DNA of 64,000 nucleotides from Neurospora crassa OR74A. Taxonomy: Eukaryota; Ascomycota; Sordariomycetes; Sordariales; Sordariaceae. The position numbers were made by a program, and so were the translations under genes. The first letter of the stretch is position 1. Every line of letters starts with the position of its first letter. Shown piece after piece: positions 31,877 through 44,369 of this stretch. The DNA lies in contig NC_026502.1 of the NCBI RefSeq assembly GCF_000182925.2, positions 1,860,001 to 1,924,000 on the forward strand, read 5' to 3'. The notes under the pieces were generated by a model that did not search any database, was not told the DNA's origin, and saw only the letters and a program-made list of their open reading frames with translations.

Positions 31877-33802
31877 TATGGGCGTGAGCAGTAAGGAAGA
31901 ATTTGAAGGAGAGTTTACGTTGTTTCAAAATGTGAAGTATGGGATGTGTCACAAGTTGCTGCCTGGCACCGACTTGTCTTGGATGACGGCCAATCGGGCA
32001 GATCACGAAGAAATCTCCGTTAGACCTCGTCTCTAGTTTAGGTAACCATGATGTGTTGTCTCGACGACAACAACAGTCCGTGTAACCACTGCGGCTGCGG
32101 CTGCGACGACTAGTGTCTGACTTTGTTGACATCTGGTCATCATCAGGTGCCAGGTTTGTTAGAGACGAAGGCTGTCATGTTGAGGAAGCAATCATGGGTG
32201 GAAGAATGATAGATGCTTCTGGGTTGTCAGGTAGAAGAGGCCCCGTTATCGTGGAGCTGGGCGAGTCGGTCCCATGGGGTAAAGGATGGAGTTGGCCGCC
32301 CGCAGTGGGATTGCGACTCCACCAAGGTCCACAGCGAGATGGATTCCCCAAAGTCCCGCAAGCAGCACATTTTGGATGAGTCTGTGAAGACAGGTGTTGT
32401 CGTGTCGATGCCATGTCTTCTTTATTCTATCAATCGATGGTTTTTAGAGGCCCTTCCGACATCCATGAACCGTGTCTTTGTCTGCAGAATTCAATGCCAG
32501 GGGTAAATCGTGAACGGGAACGATGGCGGCGAAGCGGGGGTCCGCTGTTGATGATCATCAAGGAAGGGGCTTAGGGTCAAAATTCCCGAGAGCGGTGACA
32601 GCTCAATTGTCCACAGGGAATCCGATCTTTTCACGGGCTTCTTCCTTTCCGAGTTGGCAACGGCAAAGGGAACGGCTCTGTGTCATTCGTGACGGACAAG
32701 GAAAGCCAGAAGCTCAGCAAGTAAACAAGCGCCGACCCCACCACGTTTCAGGGGGGGCAACAAGCTGGTCTAGTGTACGCGGTATGGTATGTAGCTGGCA
32801 AAACACAGGCCCTGGAAAAGGAGAAAAACACCAAAGTGAAAAAGAGAAAGAAAAAAAAAAAAGCCGGACCAAGATCTCGGGACAGATCATCGGTGACAAC
32901 GGGATTATCCTGGCCTGGAGTTCGGGCCTGGGCTTCGGGACGGCAAGTCGTGGTTGCTATGGTTGCGGTGGGGAACTGCCCTGGGGACAATGTTTATTTT
33001 TCCCTGTCCCGAGGCCGCAGCCGTTGGTAACCCCGTGGCAGACTGCGCTTGTAGTGTACCGCCTGTGAACATCCACTCGTATCCCACTACCGCCCGCGGC
33101 CCCACCAACGACTACCGTGTTCCATTCCCGACCTTCCCCTCCCCGTCTTCCTTCACCCAATCCTACCCATCCTTCCGACGAACCACAACGTAGTACAGAG
33201 CCCCAGGACACCCATGGACGGATCCGAACAAAGTGATCTGGCCAATCACGATGCAGCCTTTTGCTCTCTTTCAAGGAGCACAGCATTATTCAGCCCTCTG
33301 GGTGCCACCAAGCCTCACACTCCTCTGACGCAGTTGTGTGTCCCCTTTCTGCCGTGCCTCACTGCTGTGTCTGGAACAGGAGCTGTCAAATCTCACCAAT
33401 ACACTACTCTACATACCGGGTCCGCTTGCCGCACTTCTTGGAGATCCCTCGCCCGCTCGCCTGGACAAAGCCTATCGCGGTGAACCGGTTCATCTCTACC
33501 ACTATGGATACACTTGCCCCGATCTTGGTGTTCCCCAATTCTCGGAATCCATCCCGGATTTCGGTGTGTGTTGCGAGATGGCCGGCGTGTTACCCTGTCG
33601 TGAATGATGGTTGAGATATAATTACTAAATCGTGATTCCCTCCGCTTCTTCTTTGTCTCCGTTGATTGACCATCCATTATCATTTCTATTCATTCATCCG
33701 TCCGTCCATCCATCTCCTGTTCAAGATACCCCCCTTCATTGCTCTTCTTTGCTTTCCTTCCTTTTTTTCGAGTAACTACACTCACATACACATTTATACA
33801 CC
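31877..33802. other. Divergent intergenic region
   Basis: Shared upstream region of the HET gene (-) and phenol monooxygenase gene (+). It holds an A-rich tract near 32845-32862 and pyrimidine-rich sequence from 33.6 kb that should be the monooxygenase leader. No gene supported. Confidence 0.5.
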
Positions 33803-35788
33803 ATGGCGACACAATCAGATAACTACTATGACATCGGTAAGTGAAGTCCCTTCACTCAGTAGATATTCGCACAACCATCACTAACACACCCCACAGTCAT
33901 TGTCGGTGCCGGCCCCGTAGGCCTCATGCTCTCAACCTGTCTCTCACGATGGGGTTACAAGATCAAGCACATCGACAACAGGCCCGAGCCCACCGCCACC
34001 GGTCGTGCCGATGGTATCCAGCCCCGGTCTCTTGATCTTCTGCGGAACATGGGTCTCAAGTCCGCCATCATGGCCCACAAGCCCGCCCGTGTGTACGAGG
34101 TCGCCTTCTGGGACCCTCCCAAGACCGGCGGCGGCATCGTGCGTACCGGCACTTGGCCCAGCTGCCCTGAATTTATCGATGCCCGCTACCCCTTCACCAC
34201 CCTTCTGCACCAGGGTCTGATCGAGCGCGTGTTCATCGCCGACCTCGAGAAGAATGGCACGGAGATCCAGCGCCCCTGGACCATCACCGGCTTCACCTCG
34301 GACGAGAAGGCCGACCCCGAGTACCCCGTAACCGTCCAGCTCGCGCACGTGGACGACAGCAGCAAGACGGAAACCGTCAAGGCCAAGTACCTCTTCGGCG
34401 GCGAGGGTGCCCGCTCCTTCATCCGCGACCAGCTCAAGATCGGCATCACGCACAAGGACCCCATCTCGTACGTGTGGGGCGTCATGGACGGCGTCGTCAA
34501 GACCGACTTCCCCGACATGAAGATGAAGTGCACCATCCACTCGGAGCACGGATCCATCATGGTAATCCCGCGCGAGGCCAACATGGTGCGTCTGTACATC
34601 CAGATCGCCTCATCCACGGACCCCGACTTCCACCCGCGCAAGACCGCCACCGAGGCGGAAGTCCAGGCGGCCGCCAAGCGCATCCTCGCGCCCTACTCCA
34701 TCGAGTGGGAGCGCGTCGAGTGGTACTCTGTCTACCCGATCGGCCAGGGCATTTCCGACAAGTACACGCTCGACCACCGCGTCTTCCTCGGCGGCGACGC
34801 CTGCCACACGCACTCGCCCAAGGCCGGACAGGGCATGAACACGGCCTTCCTCGACGCGCTCAACCTCGCCTGGAAGATCCACGCCGTCGAAGGCGGCTTC
34901 GCCGACCGCCACATTCTCGAAACCTATGAGCCCGAGCGCAAGGACGTCGCCGAGACCTTGCTCGCCTTCGACAACAAGTACGCCAAGCTCTTTTCCCAGC
35001 GGCCCGACGCCGCCTCCACCGCCCAGGCCACTGCCTCGGGCACCCACGCCAACCCGGACGCTCAGCAGTCGGCCGAAGAGAACGAGTTCATCAAGACCTT
35101 CAAGGAGGCATGCGAGTTCACGTCCGGGTACGGCGTCTTCTACAAGCCCAACGCGCTCAACTACTCCCCCGCCCACCACCCGGCCGGCACTTCCCCGACC
35201 ATTCTCTCCCCCGAGGACCAAACCACCAAGCTCGTGCCCGGCCGTCTCTTTATCAACTCCACCGTCACCCGCGTCGTCGACGCCAACGTGGTGCACCTCG
35301 AGCAAGAGATCCCCCTCAACGGCTCCTTCCGCCTCTTCATCTTTGCCGGCTCCCTCACCTCCCCCGCCCAGAAATCCGCTTTGGAGTCCCTCGCTGCCGG
35401 CCTCCAGAAGCCCGACAGCTTCTTCTCCCGCTTCCAGCGCCCCGACATCGACACCGTCAGCCACCACGAGCGCCACAACCCGCACAGCAAGTTCTTTACT
35501 TTGGCGACCGTCTTTGCTGCCAAACGCGCCGAGGTCGAGATCTCGCGCGACTTGCCTGCGCTGTTGGCGCGGTACAGGGATAATGTCTATGCGGACGACC
35601 GGTGGGATCGCAGGGTGCCCGACGCCAAGGCGGCGGCGCATGCGAAGATGGGCTTTGACGAGGACAAGGGTGGTGTAGTGGTTGTGAGGCCGGATGGCTA
35701 TGTGGGCTTTGTGTGCAGGCTGGAGGAGGGCGGCAAGACGGTGGAGGCCTTGGAGAAGTACTTTGGTGCTTTTACTACCAAGCAGTAA
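33803..35788 (+). CDS. Phenol 2-monooxygenase (FAD-dependent)
   Basis: Exons 33803-33836 and 33897-35788 join over a 60-bp intron (donor GTAAGT, acceptor CCCACAG) to give 641 residues, close to Trichosporon phenol hydroxylase (about 665). The Rossmann FAD motif [12 protein letters not shown] is at about 12-23 and is restored only by the splice. [11 protein letters not shown] and the second FAD-contact motif [15 protein letters not shown] (about 309-323) follow. A C-terminal thioredoxin-like domain starts near 440. Family reaction: NADPH- and O2-dependent ortho-hydroxylation of phenols to catechols. Neighbours do not encode a ring-cleavage step, so the physiological substrate is open. Very GC-rich third codon positions, with long antisense frames, suggest high expression. 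Confidence 0.9.
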
Positions 35789-36289
35789 GCGGCATGATAC
35801 CCGGAGAAAGAAAAGGGGAAAGTGCTCGGAAACAGGCCGGTCGGATATACATGTATATGTCTGATGAATAAGGGTCTTTGTACATAGTTCGATTTTCTTT
35901 TGGCTGCATCTTTTCTTGTAAAGTGGTCGTTTTGCATGCATTGGTTTGGATAGGTTTTGGATATGGTTTTTTAGAGTTGTTAAATCAAACAAGTTCACAA
36001 ACGAGTTTGAGACGGAGTCATATAGTGCTCATTGTTGGTCTTTTCCTGACCATAGTGCTGATTTTCCTTGCCAAGAAAACGGCTGGTGAAATATGAAATA
36101 AATACACGTATTAGAGAGAAAAAATCCTTAGCTTGTCTCCTATATCAACGCCCACTAAGCCCCGGTGCGGAGGGTAAGCAACTTCTTCCCACCAGGAAGA
36201 TAAAGGCCGAACTTTTGACCCACACCCTTACTCTGGCGTTGCTTGGTTCCGCGAACTATTGCTTTCCGACCACAGTATCTTGACAATAA
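35789..36289. other. Convergent intergenic spacer
   Basis: 3' flanks of the monooxygenase (+) and glutamate decarboxylase (-). No feature recognised. Confidence 0.5.
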
Positions 36290-38002
36290 TCAGCAGATAG
36301 AGTGCGTCTTCCCCGTCTTGCCCTGCAACGAGTGTTTCTCCTTCTATAGTACCTGGTCAGCTTGTCTCTTTTCAAGGGGTCGTCGATCCACACAGAAACA
36401 ACAGCACGGGATCTTGTTACGGCACTTACGTGATATTTAGGATGGTTGTGCGATGCCTTCCCGCTTACAACATGATGTTTGTGGATAAACTCCTGCTGCT
36501 TCTTGACAGTTTCCTTGTCCATCTGCTCAAGGATACCCTGGCACGACCTGATATCACTGATGAGCCCATCACACCTGTTCCTAGAGAAATCTTCTCTGAC
36601 AACAATTCTGAGCATTTTCAGCCCTTCCGTTTTGGGCGCCATGGTGTACGCGGGGACGATCCATCCGCGCACACGAAGTTGATGGGCAAGAGCGAACTCA
36701 TCATAGGTACGGTCCGGATCCTCCTTGAGACGGAATGCGACCAAAGGCAAGCCTTGGCCAGACTTTTGGGACATGATGATGAAGCCAAGAGCGGCAAGCG
36801 ATTCAGCGAGGTAGTCAGCTGTGCGCGTCAGGTTGGACATGATAGCGCGGTAGCCGTGCTTGCCGAGACGAATGAGCTGATAGTACTGGCCGATGACCTG
36901 GCTAGCACCCTTGGAGAAGTTCAGGGTGAAGGAGGCTTGGTCCGCACCGAGGTAGTTGATGTTGAAAACCAGCTCCTGGGGAAGGTACTCGGCAGAACGC
37001 CAGACCACCCAGCCGACACCGGGATAGACGAGGCCGTACTTGTGGCCAGAGACGTTGATGGATACAACGTTCTTCAGCCTAAAATCCCATTCCAAATCGG
37101 GTACGACAAAGGGGGCAACGAAACCTCCGCTGGCGGCGTCCACATGGATTGGTGTGTCCAGCCCCCTCTCCACAAGCAAGTCATTGACTGCCTTGACATC
37201 CTCGTATTCGCCAGTGTATGTTGTGCCAAGGATGCAGCAGATGCCAATGGTGTTCTCGTCCACCAGATCGACCGTCTCCTTGGGATCGATAACGTAGCGG
37301 TCGGGTGTGCAATAGACGAACTTCTCTTCCACTTCGAAGTAACGAGTGGCCTTTTCCCAGCAGACCTGGACGGCGGATGACATGATCAGGTTGGGCTTGT
37401 CAGCGGGCTTTCCCTCGGCAATGCGCTTGTTCTTCCAACGTTTTTTCATGGCAAGGACGCCGAGCATGATGGCCTCAGAAGAGCCAACACTCGATGTTCC
37501 GACGGCGCTGCTAGCCTCCGCATCCTTTACTGGAGCATTGAAGAGGCGACCAATCATGGAGACGCAGCGGTTCTGAATATCGGCCGTCTGGGGATACTCC
37601 TCGTAATCGATGAAGTTCTTGGGGAGAGACTCGGTCATGAGCTTTTCAGCTTCTTCCTCCATGTATGTGGTAACAAACGAGGCGAGGCTGTGGTGGATTC
37701 ATTAGCAAATGGACATACAAAGAAGAGACGCATGATGCCATGACATACTTGAGCAATGGGTTGCCATCCAGGCTCAGCTCGTCCTTGATCATGCGGTAAG
37801 CAACTTCCTTGGGCATCTCCTCATCGGGCATTTCATGGCGGGGTAGGTCGGCGGCGGCGAACTTTGAGCCGTACACGCTCGTAGTGAAACGGTCTTCATC
37901 GTTGGCGAGCTGAAGATGGACCGCCTTGAGGGCGCCCGTAAGTGGAATGTCGAGCCCGTCTCTGATCTCGTCCTCCTTGGGGATGATAGTAAGATGCACC
38001 AT
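36290..38002 (-). CDS. gad: Glutamate decarboxylase
   Basis: Three exons, 38002-37749, 37687-36430 and 36343-36290, give 521 residues. Introns start GTATGT and GTAAGT and end CCACAG and ACTATAG. The last exon is only 54 nt and encodes the ending [17 protein letters not shown]. Start ATG 38002 ([12 protein letters not shown]). The PLP fold is complete: [46 protein letters not shown], and the cofactor lysine in INVSGHKYG (about Lys301). It decarboxylates glutamate to GABA in the cytosol, feeding the GABA shunt and using protons; fungal enzymes are linked to conidial germination and stress. About 500 residues is usual. Confidence 0.95.
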
Positions 38003-40326
38003 TTTGGAAGTGTTCTGCAAAGATTGATAAGTGGAAATATGATGGTATTATGGTGTCTGGATATTGGATATAGTGGACAGAATTGTCAGTATGAACAGTC
38101 CGTTTTCATAAAAGTTGGTTTGGGAAAGGGACGGCGTCAAGAGGGGCAGTGTAGACAGGACAAGACAAGACGAGGCCGTCATGGTAAGACGAGCTAACGA
38201 GGGGAGCTTCTCCATGACAGTCTCCTGATGAACCACTTACGAGGTAGCGGAGGTTGAAGCTGAAACAGACCGACAGAAAGACACCGACGACGCGAAGCCC
38301 TTGCGATGCGATTGGGACAGCCAAAGTACTTGGAATCAGGAATTGGAGATGGTCGGACTGAGCAAGAGACGGGAAGGAGGGGTTGTACGGGGTTGCCCAA
38401 ATTCTATATATGAATACTAGAGGCAGGTGATATCCATAGGTTTGCAATCAACAGGACTCGGAACAGGAAGGTACCAATGCTACATCTCTTGGGCAATCTT
38501 GATTCTTGGCATCTGTTTGGTTCTTTCCCAATCGGTGACGCAGCTCATTTCGAGGGTGCCATGCTTGACGAATTCTGAAAGGTAACAGAGCTGGAAGGAG
38601 CTTCCCGTGTAAGTGGTAGTGTGGAGACGACCAATCATAAGTGGAAACTGACGTTGGCGGGGTGCGGGACGTTCCACAACCCAACCTAACGTCTAACAGT
38701 CAAGCTCCACTTTTCCGCATTTGTCTGTTGCCTGTTTCTGCCCCCTGCTGACTACAGTAGGTACAGAAGGGTTTAACAGGCCAACATCACTACCTATTGA
38801 ATGATCTGAAGGTCAAAAGGTGAGTTGGAAACTGCCTAGAATGGCTCAATTGGTGTTCCAGAGCAACAAGTTTGTACTTTTACCCGACTATTTGTTGATT
38901 CAGACGGGTTGAACACTGGAGGTACATACACAGTATATAGACTGAGGGCAAACGACGTGAAACAGCTACCCCGCATCGCATGACATCACGACTGCCAAGC
39001 TTTTCCAACGACAACCTGGAAGTTAAGACATGTTGCACCAGAATAGGTATAGTATTCTCTCTTCCATGGGTGCTCTTACTGCGTAGACTTCCCTTCACGC
39101 CTGAGGTTAAGTACCTTCTGCCATTCGATCTGCCCGGCGTAAAGCTGATTAATTGAGAATTGGAACATGATCGGTTTCCGTTTGCCATTGGAATCGACCC
39201 CTCATTCCGCTCACCACTCACCGGCTGGGTCCGCCTGGTGGTTCGATCATCAGACAAATCAAGTTGCTGTTCAGCGGCATTTTTTTGCAAACCTGGAAGG
39301 CTTCCAGAATTGATATCTGCTGTGCGGGTCACACACAGTAAAATCAGTATACCAACCACGGCAGCAGCTCACTAGTGTTGGGTACGAAGGGGCTGAGAGA
39401 GTGAGATCGGTCCGGATGCCGCTCTCTTTTCCACCCTGTTCTACACCTCAAGCTTCCCCTTTCTGTTTCTCATCGGTAACAACCAAGCCGAATTGCAGGC
39501 TTTGAGTCAAGGTGAAGGACGTCCAGAAATCGGAGGCCATCGAGGGCAAATACAATGTCATTGAACGGTCAAGAGTGACACAGCCATTCGGCCCATCCAA
39601 CGGTGGATTGACAGGTCTGATGTCAAGATATAATCCCTTGTTCAGCACCACGTGGGAGCCACGACTAAGGCAAGCCTAGTTCCAGCCCTAAGAGGCATCT
39701 GAGTTTCAGGGGTTGTGGTCGGATTGGCTGTAAGCTATGTACCCACGCGGGAGCCTCCATGCGAGTGATGCCTTCAATTGATCGGATGTGATTGCATCGA
39801 TCGGCTCCCATCCGCTGTCTCTGACAGGGAATACGCCATACATAGCGGAATGTTCAGCCACAGCCCGGGAATTCGCACTCCGTAGCCAAGTCAAGTCCAG
39901 TGATATCTTGCTTTCGACGCTCTGAAAAAAAGACAATCATTCTTTTGGCTGGTCCGTTGACTGCCAATGTCCAATGTGATGTGGTGCTCCAAAAGTCTCT
40001 TCAACTCCCCGTGCAACCAGAATGTCTTAAAGGCTATTCGTCAACATTCAGCCCATTGCAGTAGTCGCTGTTACACGGACTATACTCGTCAGACTTGAAA
40101 AAGACTCTAGGGAATTGGTTCATAGTCTTTTGACGCTGATGTAATACGGATAAATAGGCTTTCAAGCCATTGCGTTTAATATGGTTAAACCAGCAATTTT
40201 TTCTCTGCATCCGATGTGTAATTGTCTGGGAACCTTGACCACGCGCAATGGATGTTTGGAAAGGGTATACTTCTGCCTCAAACCGAACAAAAGCCCATGT
40301 AATCCGTAGCTTATCACAGCAGATGC
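38003..40326. other. Intergenic, GAD promoter and formamidase 3' flank
   Basis: Minus-strand sequence just above 38003 is the decarboxylase leader. From 38.7 to 40.3 kb there are only short frames without domains; a 159-residue minus frame at 38880-39359 resembles nothing I know. Confidence 0.5.
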
Positions 40327-41538
40327 TCAAATCTCCCCATTCAAAACCCCCAGCAAAATCTCCCCCAACCTCTCCCCCTTCTTCCAAACCTCATCATGAT
40401 CACCACCCTTTTCCTCCCTCAACACCACCACCTCCACCTTTTTATCCTCGTCTGCCACCTTTTGGTTCTCCCTCTCCAGATACTCCGCCATGCCCTCCGT
40501 CTGCTCCACCGGCACCAAACTATCCTCCAAACTCTGCACCAACACCACCTTCCTCTTCTTCCATTCTTCCCCTTGTTGTTGTTGTTGAGTCAGATTCCAC
40601 TCCCTCACCCACCCCTCCGCGATACTCCCAGGACACACCTTTTTCCAATCCTCCTCCTTCTTACCAAACGCGCCGACAACAAACTCTCTATACGCCTCCT
40701 TCCACCTCTCGTAACCCTTCGGGGGATCTGCGATGAAACCCGCGAGGTCATACAACCCGTTGAACCCCACCACTGCCTTTGGCTTTGCTACATTATACCA
40801 TCCTGCGCGCCACTCCGCAGTCCCAGCCAGCCCCCACCGCTCGGGCGACATGCAAGCCTGCAGCGCCAGCGTCGCGCCGCAGCTATGGCCCGCCAGCACG
40901 TACTCCTTCATTCCAAAGTAGTTTTTGAGGAACCCCAGCGCGGTGAGCACATCGGCAACGTGATCAGGGTGCTTGGCGGTGCGGTTGGGGTCATACGGGT
41001 CGCTGGAAGGGTGGTTAGGGTGAGGGGAGAGGCGGTAGTTGATGGAGGCGATTCCCGCTACTGTCTTCTTTCTTTGCTCCAGGGGTTGTTGAGCGAGGTC
41101 AGAGAGGATTTTGGTGGCGCTTGCGTCGAAAGAGGACGAGTCGATGGCGGGGTCGCGCCAGGCGCCGCCGTGGATGTAGATGAGCCAGGGGGCCTTTGCT
41201 CCGTCCCCGAGAAGTGTGTTGGGGGTAGGTTTGCCCCAGGATAAGGCGGCCGGGGAGATGGGAATCCACATGTCGAGGGTTTGGAGGGCCAAGGCTTCCT
41301 CGCCGGGGACGTAGTCATGGCGGCGCCAGTGGTGGCCGATGATGGTCTTGTTGTCGGTGGGGTCGAGGACGGGTTTCCATCCACCACTCGAAGGACGGTT
41401 GTAGTCCGCCATTTGGTTGTTGTTGTTGTTGTTGTTGTTCCTGTCGGGTGTAGACAGTGGTTTCTGTTTACTTTGTGCTTGAACTGGTACGGTACCCAAG
41501 GAGAGGATGGTAAGCCACAGGACGTTATTGATGATCAT
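40327..41538 (-). CDS. bna7: Kynurenine formamidase
   Basis: Single exon, 403 residues from ATG 41538, or 361 from an internal ATG at 41412. Alpha/beta hydrolase with the formamidase signature HGGAW (about 123-127), nucleophile GHSCG (Ser about 219), acid in QSLEDSLVP and His in KGGDHDEVW. It hydrolyses N-formyl-kynurenine to kynurenine and formate, the second step of tryptophan breakdown and de novo NAD synthesis; yeast Bna7 is cytosolic. The long start adds a hydrophobic signal-like stretch (NVLWLTILSLGTVPVQA) and eight Asn from a trinucleotide repeat, while the short start MADYNRPSSGG resembles a plain cytosolic enzyme. Which ATG is used decides location. Family call is solid, start uncertain. 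Confidence 0.85.
   Translation of the reverse strand: MIINNVLWLTILSLGTVPVQAQSKQKPLSTPDRNNNNNNNNQMADYNRPSSGGWKPVLDPTDNKTIIGHHWRRHDYVPGEEALALQTLDMWIPISPAALSWGKPTPNTLLGDGAKAPWLIYIHGGAWRDPAIDSSSFDASATKILSDLAQQPLEQRKKTVAGIASINYRLSPHPNHPSSDPYDPNRTAKHPDHVADVLTALGFLKNYFGMKEYVLAGHSCGATLALQACMSPERWGLAGTAEWRAGWYNVAKPKAVVGFNGLYDLAGFIADPPKGYERWKEAYREFVVGAFGKKEEDWKKVCPGSIAEGWVREWNLTQQQQQGEEWKKRKVVLVQSLEDSLVPVEQTEGMAEYLERENQKVADEDKKVEVVVLREEKGGDHDEVWKKGERLGEILLGVLNGEI
41416..41439. repeat. GTT trinucleotide repeat, eight units
   Basis: Eight perfect GTT units on the plus strand encode eight Asn in the N-terminal extension of kynurenine formamidase. Length variation would not break the frame. Confidence 0.95.
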
Positions 41539-44369
41539 CGCTGTTTTCGTTCTCAGTGAGAGACGGAAGTCTCAAAAAGAAAGTGGGGTTTTCGTTAACT
41601 TGGGTCGGTTCTCACATCCGTTCCGCGTAAAAAAACAAACATCCGCGTATTACCATTACACCACCGAGGCGTAACTTTCATCATCCTAGACAACAACCCA
41701 TCGTTACACAAACCACCACTGGCGACATTTGAACGCATCATCGATTGGTCAATGATTCCCTCCACCAATCTTACTCCCGGCCGGTCAAAAATTTAGAAAA
41801 AAAAAAAAGAGCCAAGAAGCAAACAAAAGCCATACCCCCCTCCCCTACCAGGTTCCATGTGCACGGCGTACCTAGCATGTACGCGCACCGCCAAGGCTTG
41901 TGTGTGGTCGAAAGTCTCGGAAGGCCTCCGAGTGAGTGCCCGAGAACTTGAAGCCATGAATGCAACAACGAAACCGTGCCGTGTTCCGTCGGAAGCATTG
42001 CCGGTCTCGGAACTCGGTTCGGTACGTGTACATGCCAGTCGGTCGCGGCAACCGCCCAACTTTATGCAATTGCCGGAATCTGCCTTGCCCTGCCTTGCCT
42101 TGCCGTTGTACCGTTGCCGTTGGTTCCGACACGCATCGTCATCGATCAATTCTGTTTATCTAGCGGTATCCATGACAATAAAAATTGAAAATGAATGTCC
42201 TTTTTACCATGGGTTGTTGAAGTTTTGTTCGCTCCCCTCGTATACGACTTTTGAAACCCCCCCGGTCGAGGTTGCATGATCCGCTTCGTAATGCTTCGCT
42301 CGTTCGGAACCACGGCTCGACGACAACCACTCGGATCACTTGCCGCATGCTTTCCAAAGCGACGGGGTATCCTTTGCGAGAATTTTCAACAAACCGTCAC
42401 GCGAATGGTGATAGGATGCATTGCTGGCAGTGAGAAAATTGGTTTCGCACCTTTTTTTCTGCTTAGAGGTTCCGAATGGAAGGACAGCATTCAACGATAC
42501 GGATTTTCCAGCTGGAGTCGCCGTCGTCGGGGGGTCAGAAGTGGGCAGGGTACCTACCGTATTAGCGATATAGTACAGGATGAAACCAACATGTTCTCTT
42601 ACATAGAGGTACCTTCAACGTCACTGTCAAACATCACTGCAAGCTGCCAACCTAGAGGTGGTGCAATCACTGGATTAGTTAGTTATCGCTTTGTTTACTT
42701 CACGAAGCCCCCCAAAAAGGGGTAAAACATCCTCGGTGATGGTTCCTATTGGCCAAATAAATGGTCACTCACCGCGCCTACATTTTCTTGGTGCGACAGC
42801 CGTCGGTGTTTCCATTCTCTTTTCCGTGAACCAACTAGGTAGTTTTCCTCCCTTTCCTTCATAATCACATGTTTGTTTTTTCTCTCTCCCTTCGACTGTT
42901 ACATTTTTCGCACACACAATCTCACAATGGAAACCTCCCCGAGCCGAAAGAGGGGCTACCTACCTCTACACCATCGTATGGTTCGGGTCTCAAACCCGGT
43001 CTCGGATACCGCCCCCACTGCAACTGAACTCTTGCCCACTTTGTCACATGTCATGTAACACCAAAACGCCACCCAGTAGAAGAAGAAGGAAGAAGAAGAA
43101 GAAATACGAGACGGACATGATGACATGGGTTACCGAAGCGACGACTTAACGGACGGAAGGGAGTACTGTACGGAATGCTTCTTCCCGAAATTCCTTTTGG
43201 GCTCTCCTGCTTCTTCGTCATCGTCGTGTAACCACACCAAGATTTTTTTTTTTTTCTTTGCACCGTTTATTTGTGCCAGTACCATACCGGTACCATACAT
43301 AACTTGGGTGTTGTGGTGGTAGGCAAGGTGGCACATCCGTGCAACATGTTACCAGATCTGAACCTGTTCAATGACTTGACTGTCTCAAAAGTGGTTGAGC
43401 CTCTGTTTTGCTGTCGTCCAGTTGTGGTAAGTTTGTCCGATTGTTTGGAGTTAGTTGTCTGAGGGAAATGACAGCGGGTAATGATCGGTTCGATTGTTGA
43501 ATGAATTTACAAAAGCAAAGGCGACTGACAAAGAACAAAGGACGGGGGCAAAAAGTTCACCAACATGGAGAGCATTTAGGACAGAATATGTCTCAGCATC
43601 AATAACACAGCTTCAGCTGCTTGCTTGTTTGATTCTTCAGAACTTGCGCCCTTTCAACGCAATTCCCAAGGCGAGGAGAGGCTTGACCAACCTCTTCCAG
43701 CCTCGCCCTTCACTAGTCTTCTCTCATCCCCAGTATATCAACAAACATAGTAAAACCATCCATGCCCACTGTCCATCTCTCTCATTCATGATGTACTACA
43801 AAGCGTACACCAAGAAAGGCAACCATGAAATCCGAATATGAAGATAAAATATGACAAAGATAAAAGAAAGTGTAACCAAAATCGCGTAAACACCAACAAG
43901 AAAATGGTGTCACTTTGCCTGTCTCCGAGTAGCCGTTTCCATCCAAACTACCTATATATCCCGTCAAGACAGCCGCCCCCGTCTTGTCCAAACCACCGAC
44001 CTTCCTGTCCAAAGAAAACTATTCCCCGTACCCCTTTTACCATGCATGTGTAAAACCCAAGTTGATTGAAGCCCTTTGTGTTTCTTTCTGTCAGCCTCTA
44101 AAGAGGCTTATAAGCGTTTGTGTATACCTAGGTGCTTTCCCCCTTTTTCCCAGAATGTGTAGTATTCTTGTTGCGTTTGTCTTTTTCTCCCAATCCTGAC
44201 CCGCCGCTACCGTAAACTAACCAGAAATTGAACAGAATAAAGAAAAGAGAGGGTGTGTGCCCGCAACTGTTTGTTTGCAAACGCAATGCGATGCTTATAT
44301 GTGCCATGCCATGCTATGCGCTGCGATGCACCACCACCTCTCCCATCATATATACCCACTCATTGCCCT
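41539..44369. other. Intergenic, upstream of formamidase and 3' of the transcription factor
   Basis: Contains a poly(A) run near 41797-41809, a GAA repeat near 43078-43104, a T-run near 43244-43255 and nested GGTACC palindromes around 43280. A 149-residue plus frame at 42276-42725 has no recognisable domain. The right part is probably the long 3' UTR of the transcription-factor gene. Confidence 0.5.
43078..43104. repeat. GAA-type trinucleotide repeat
   Basis: Imperfect AGA/AAG units, interrupted once by an extra G. Noncoding simple repeat. Confidence 0.85.

Noticed and set aside
34610-35998. 462-residue minus-strand frame opposite the phenol monooxygenase
   Set aside because: Its open state follows from GC-rich third positions of the real plus-strand gene; no domain, and the composition is Gly/Val/Glu-rich as expected of an antisense shadow.
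42276-42725. 149-residue plus frame in the formamidase upstream region
   Set aside because: No similarity recognised, mixed composition; its Arg-rich start looks like a targeting peptide only by chance.
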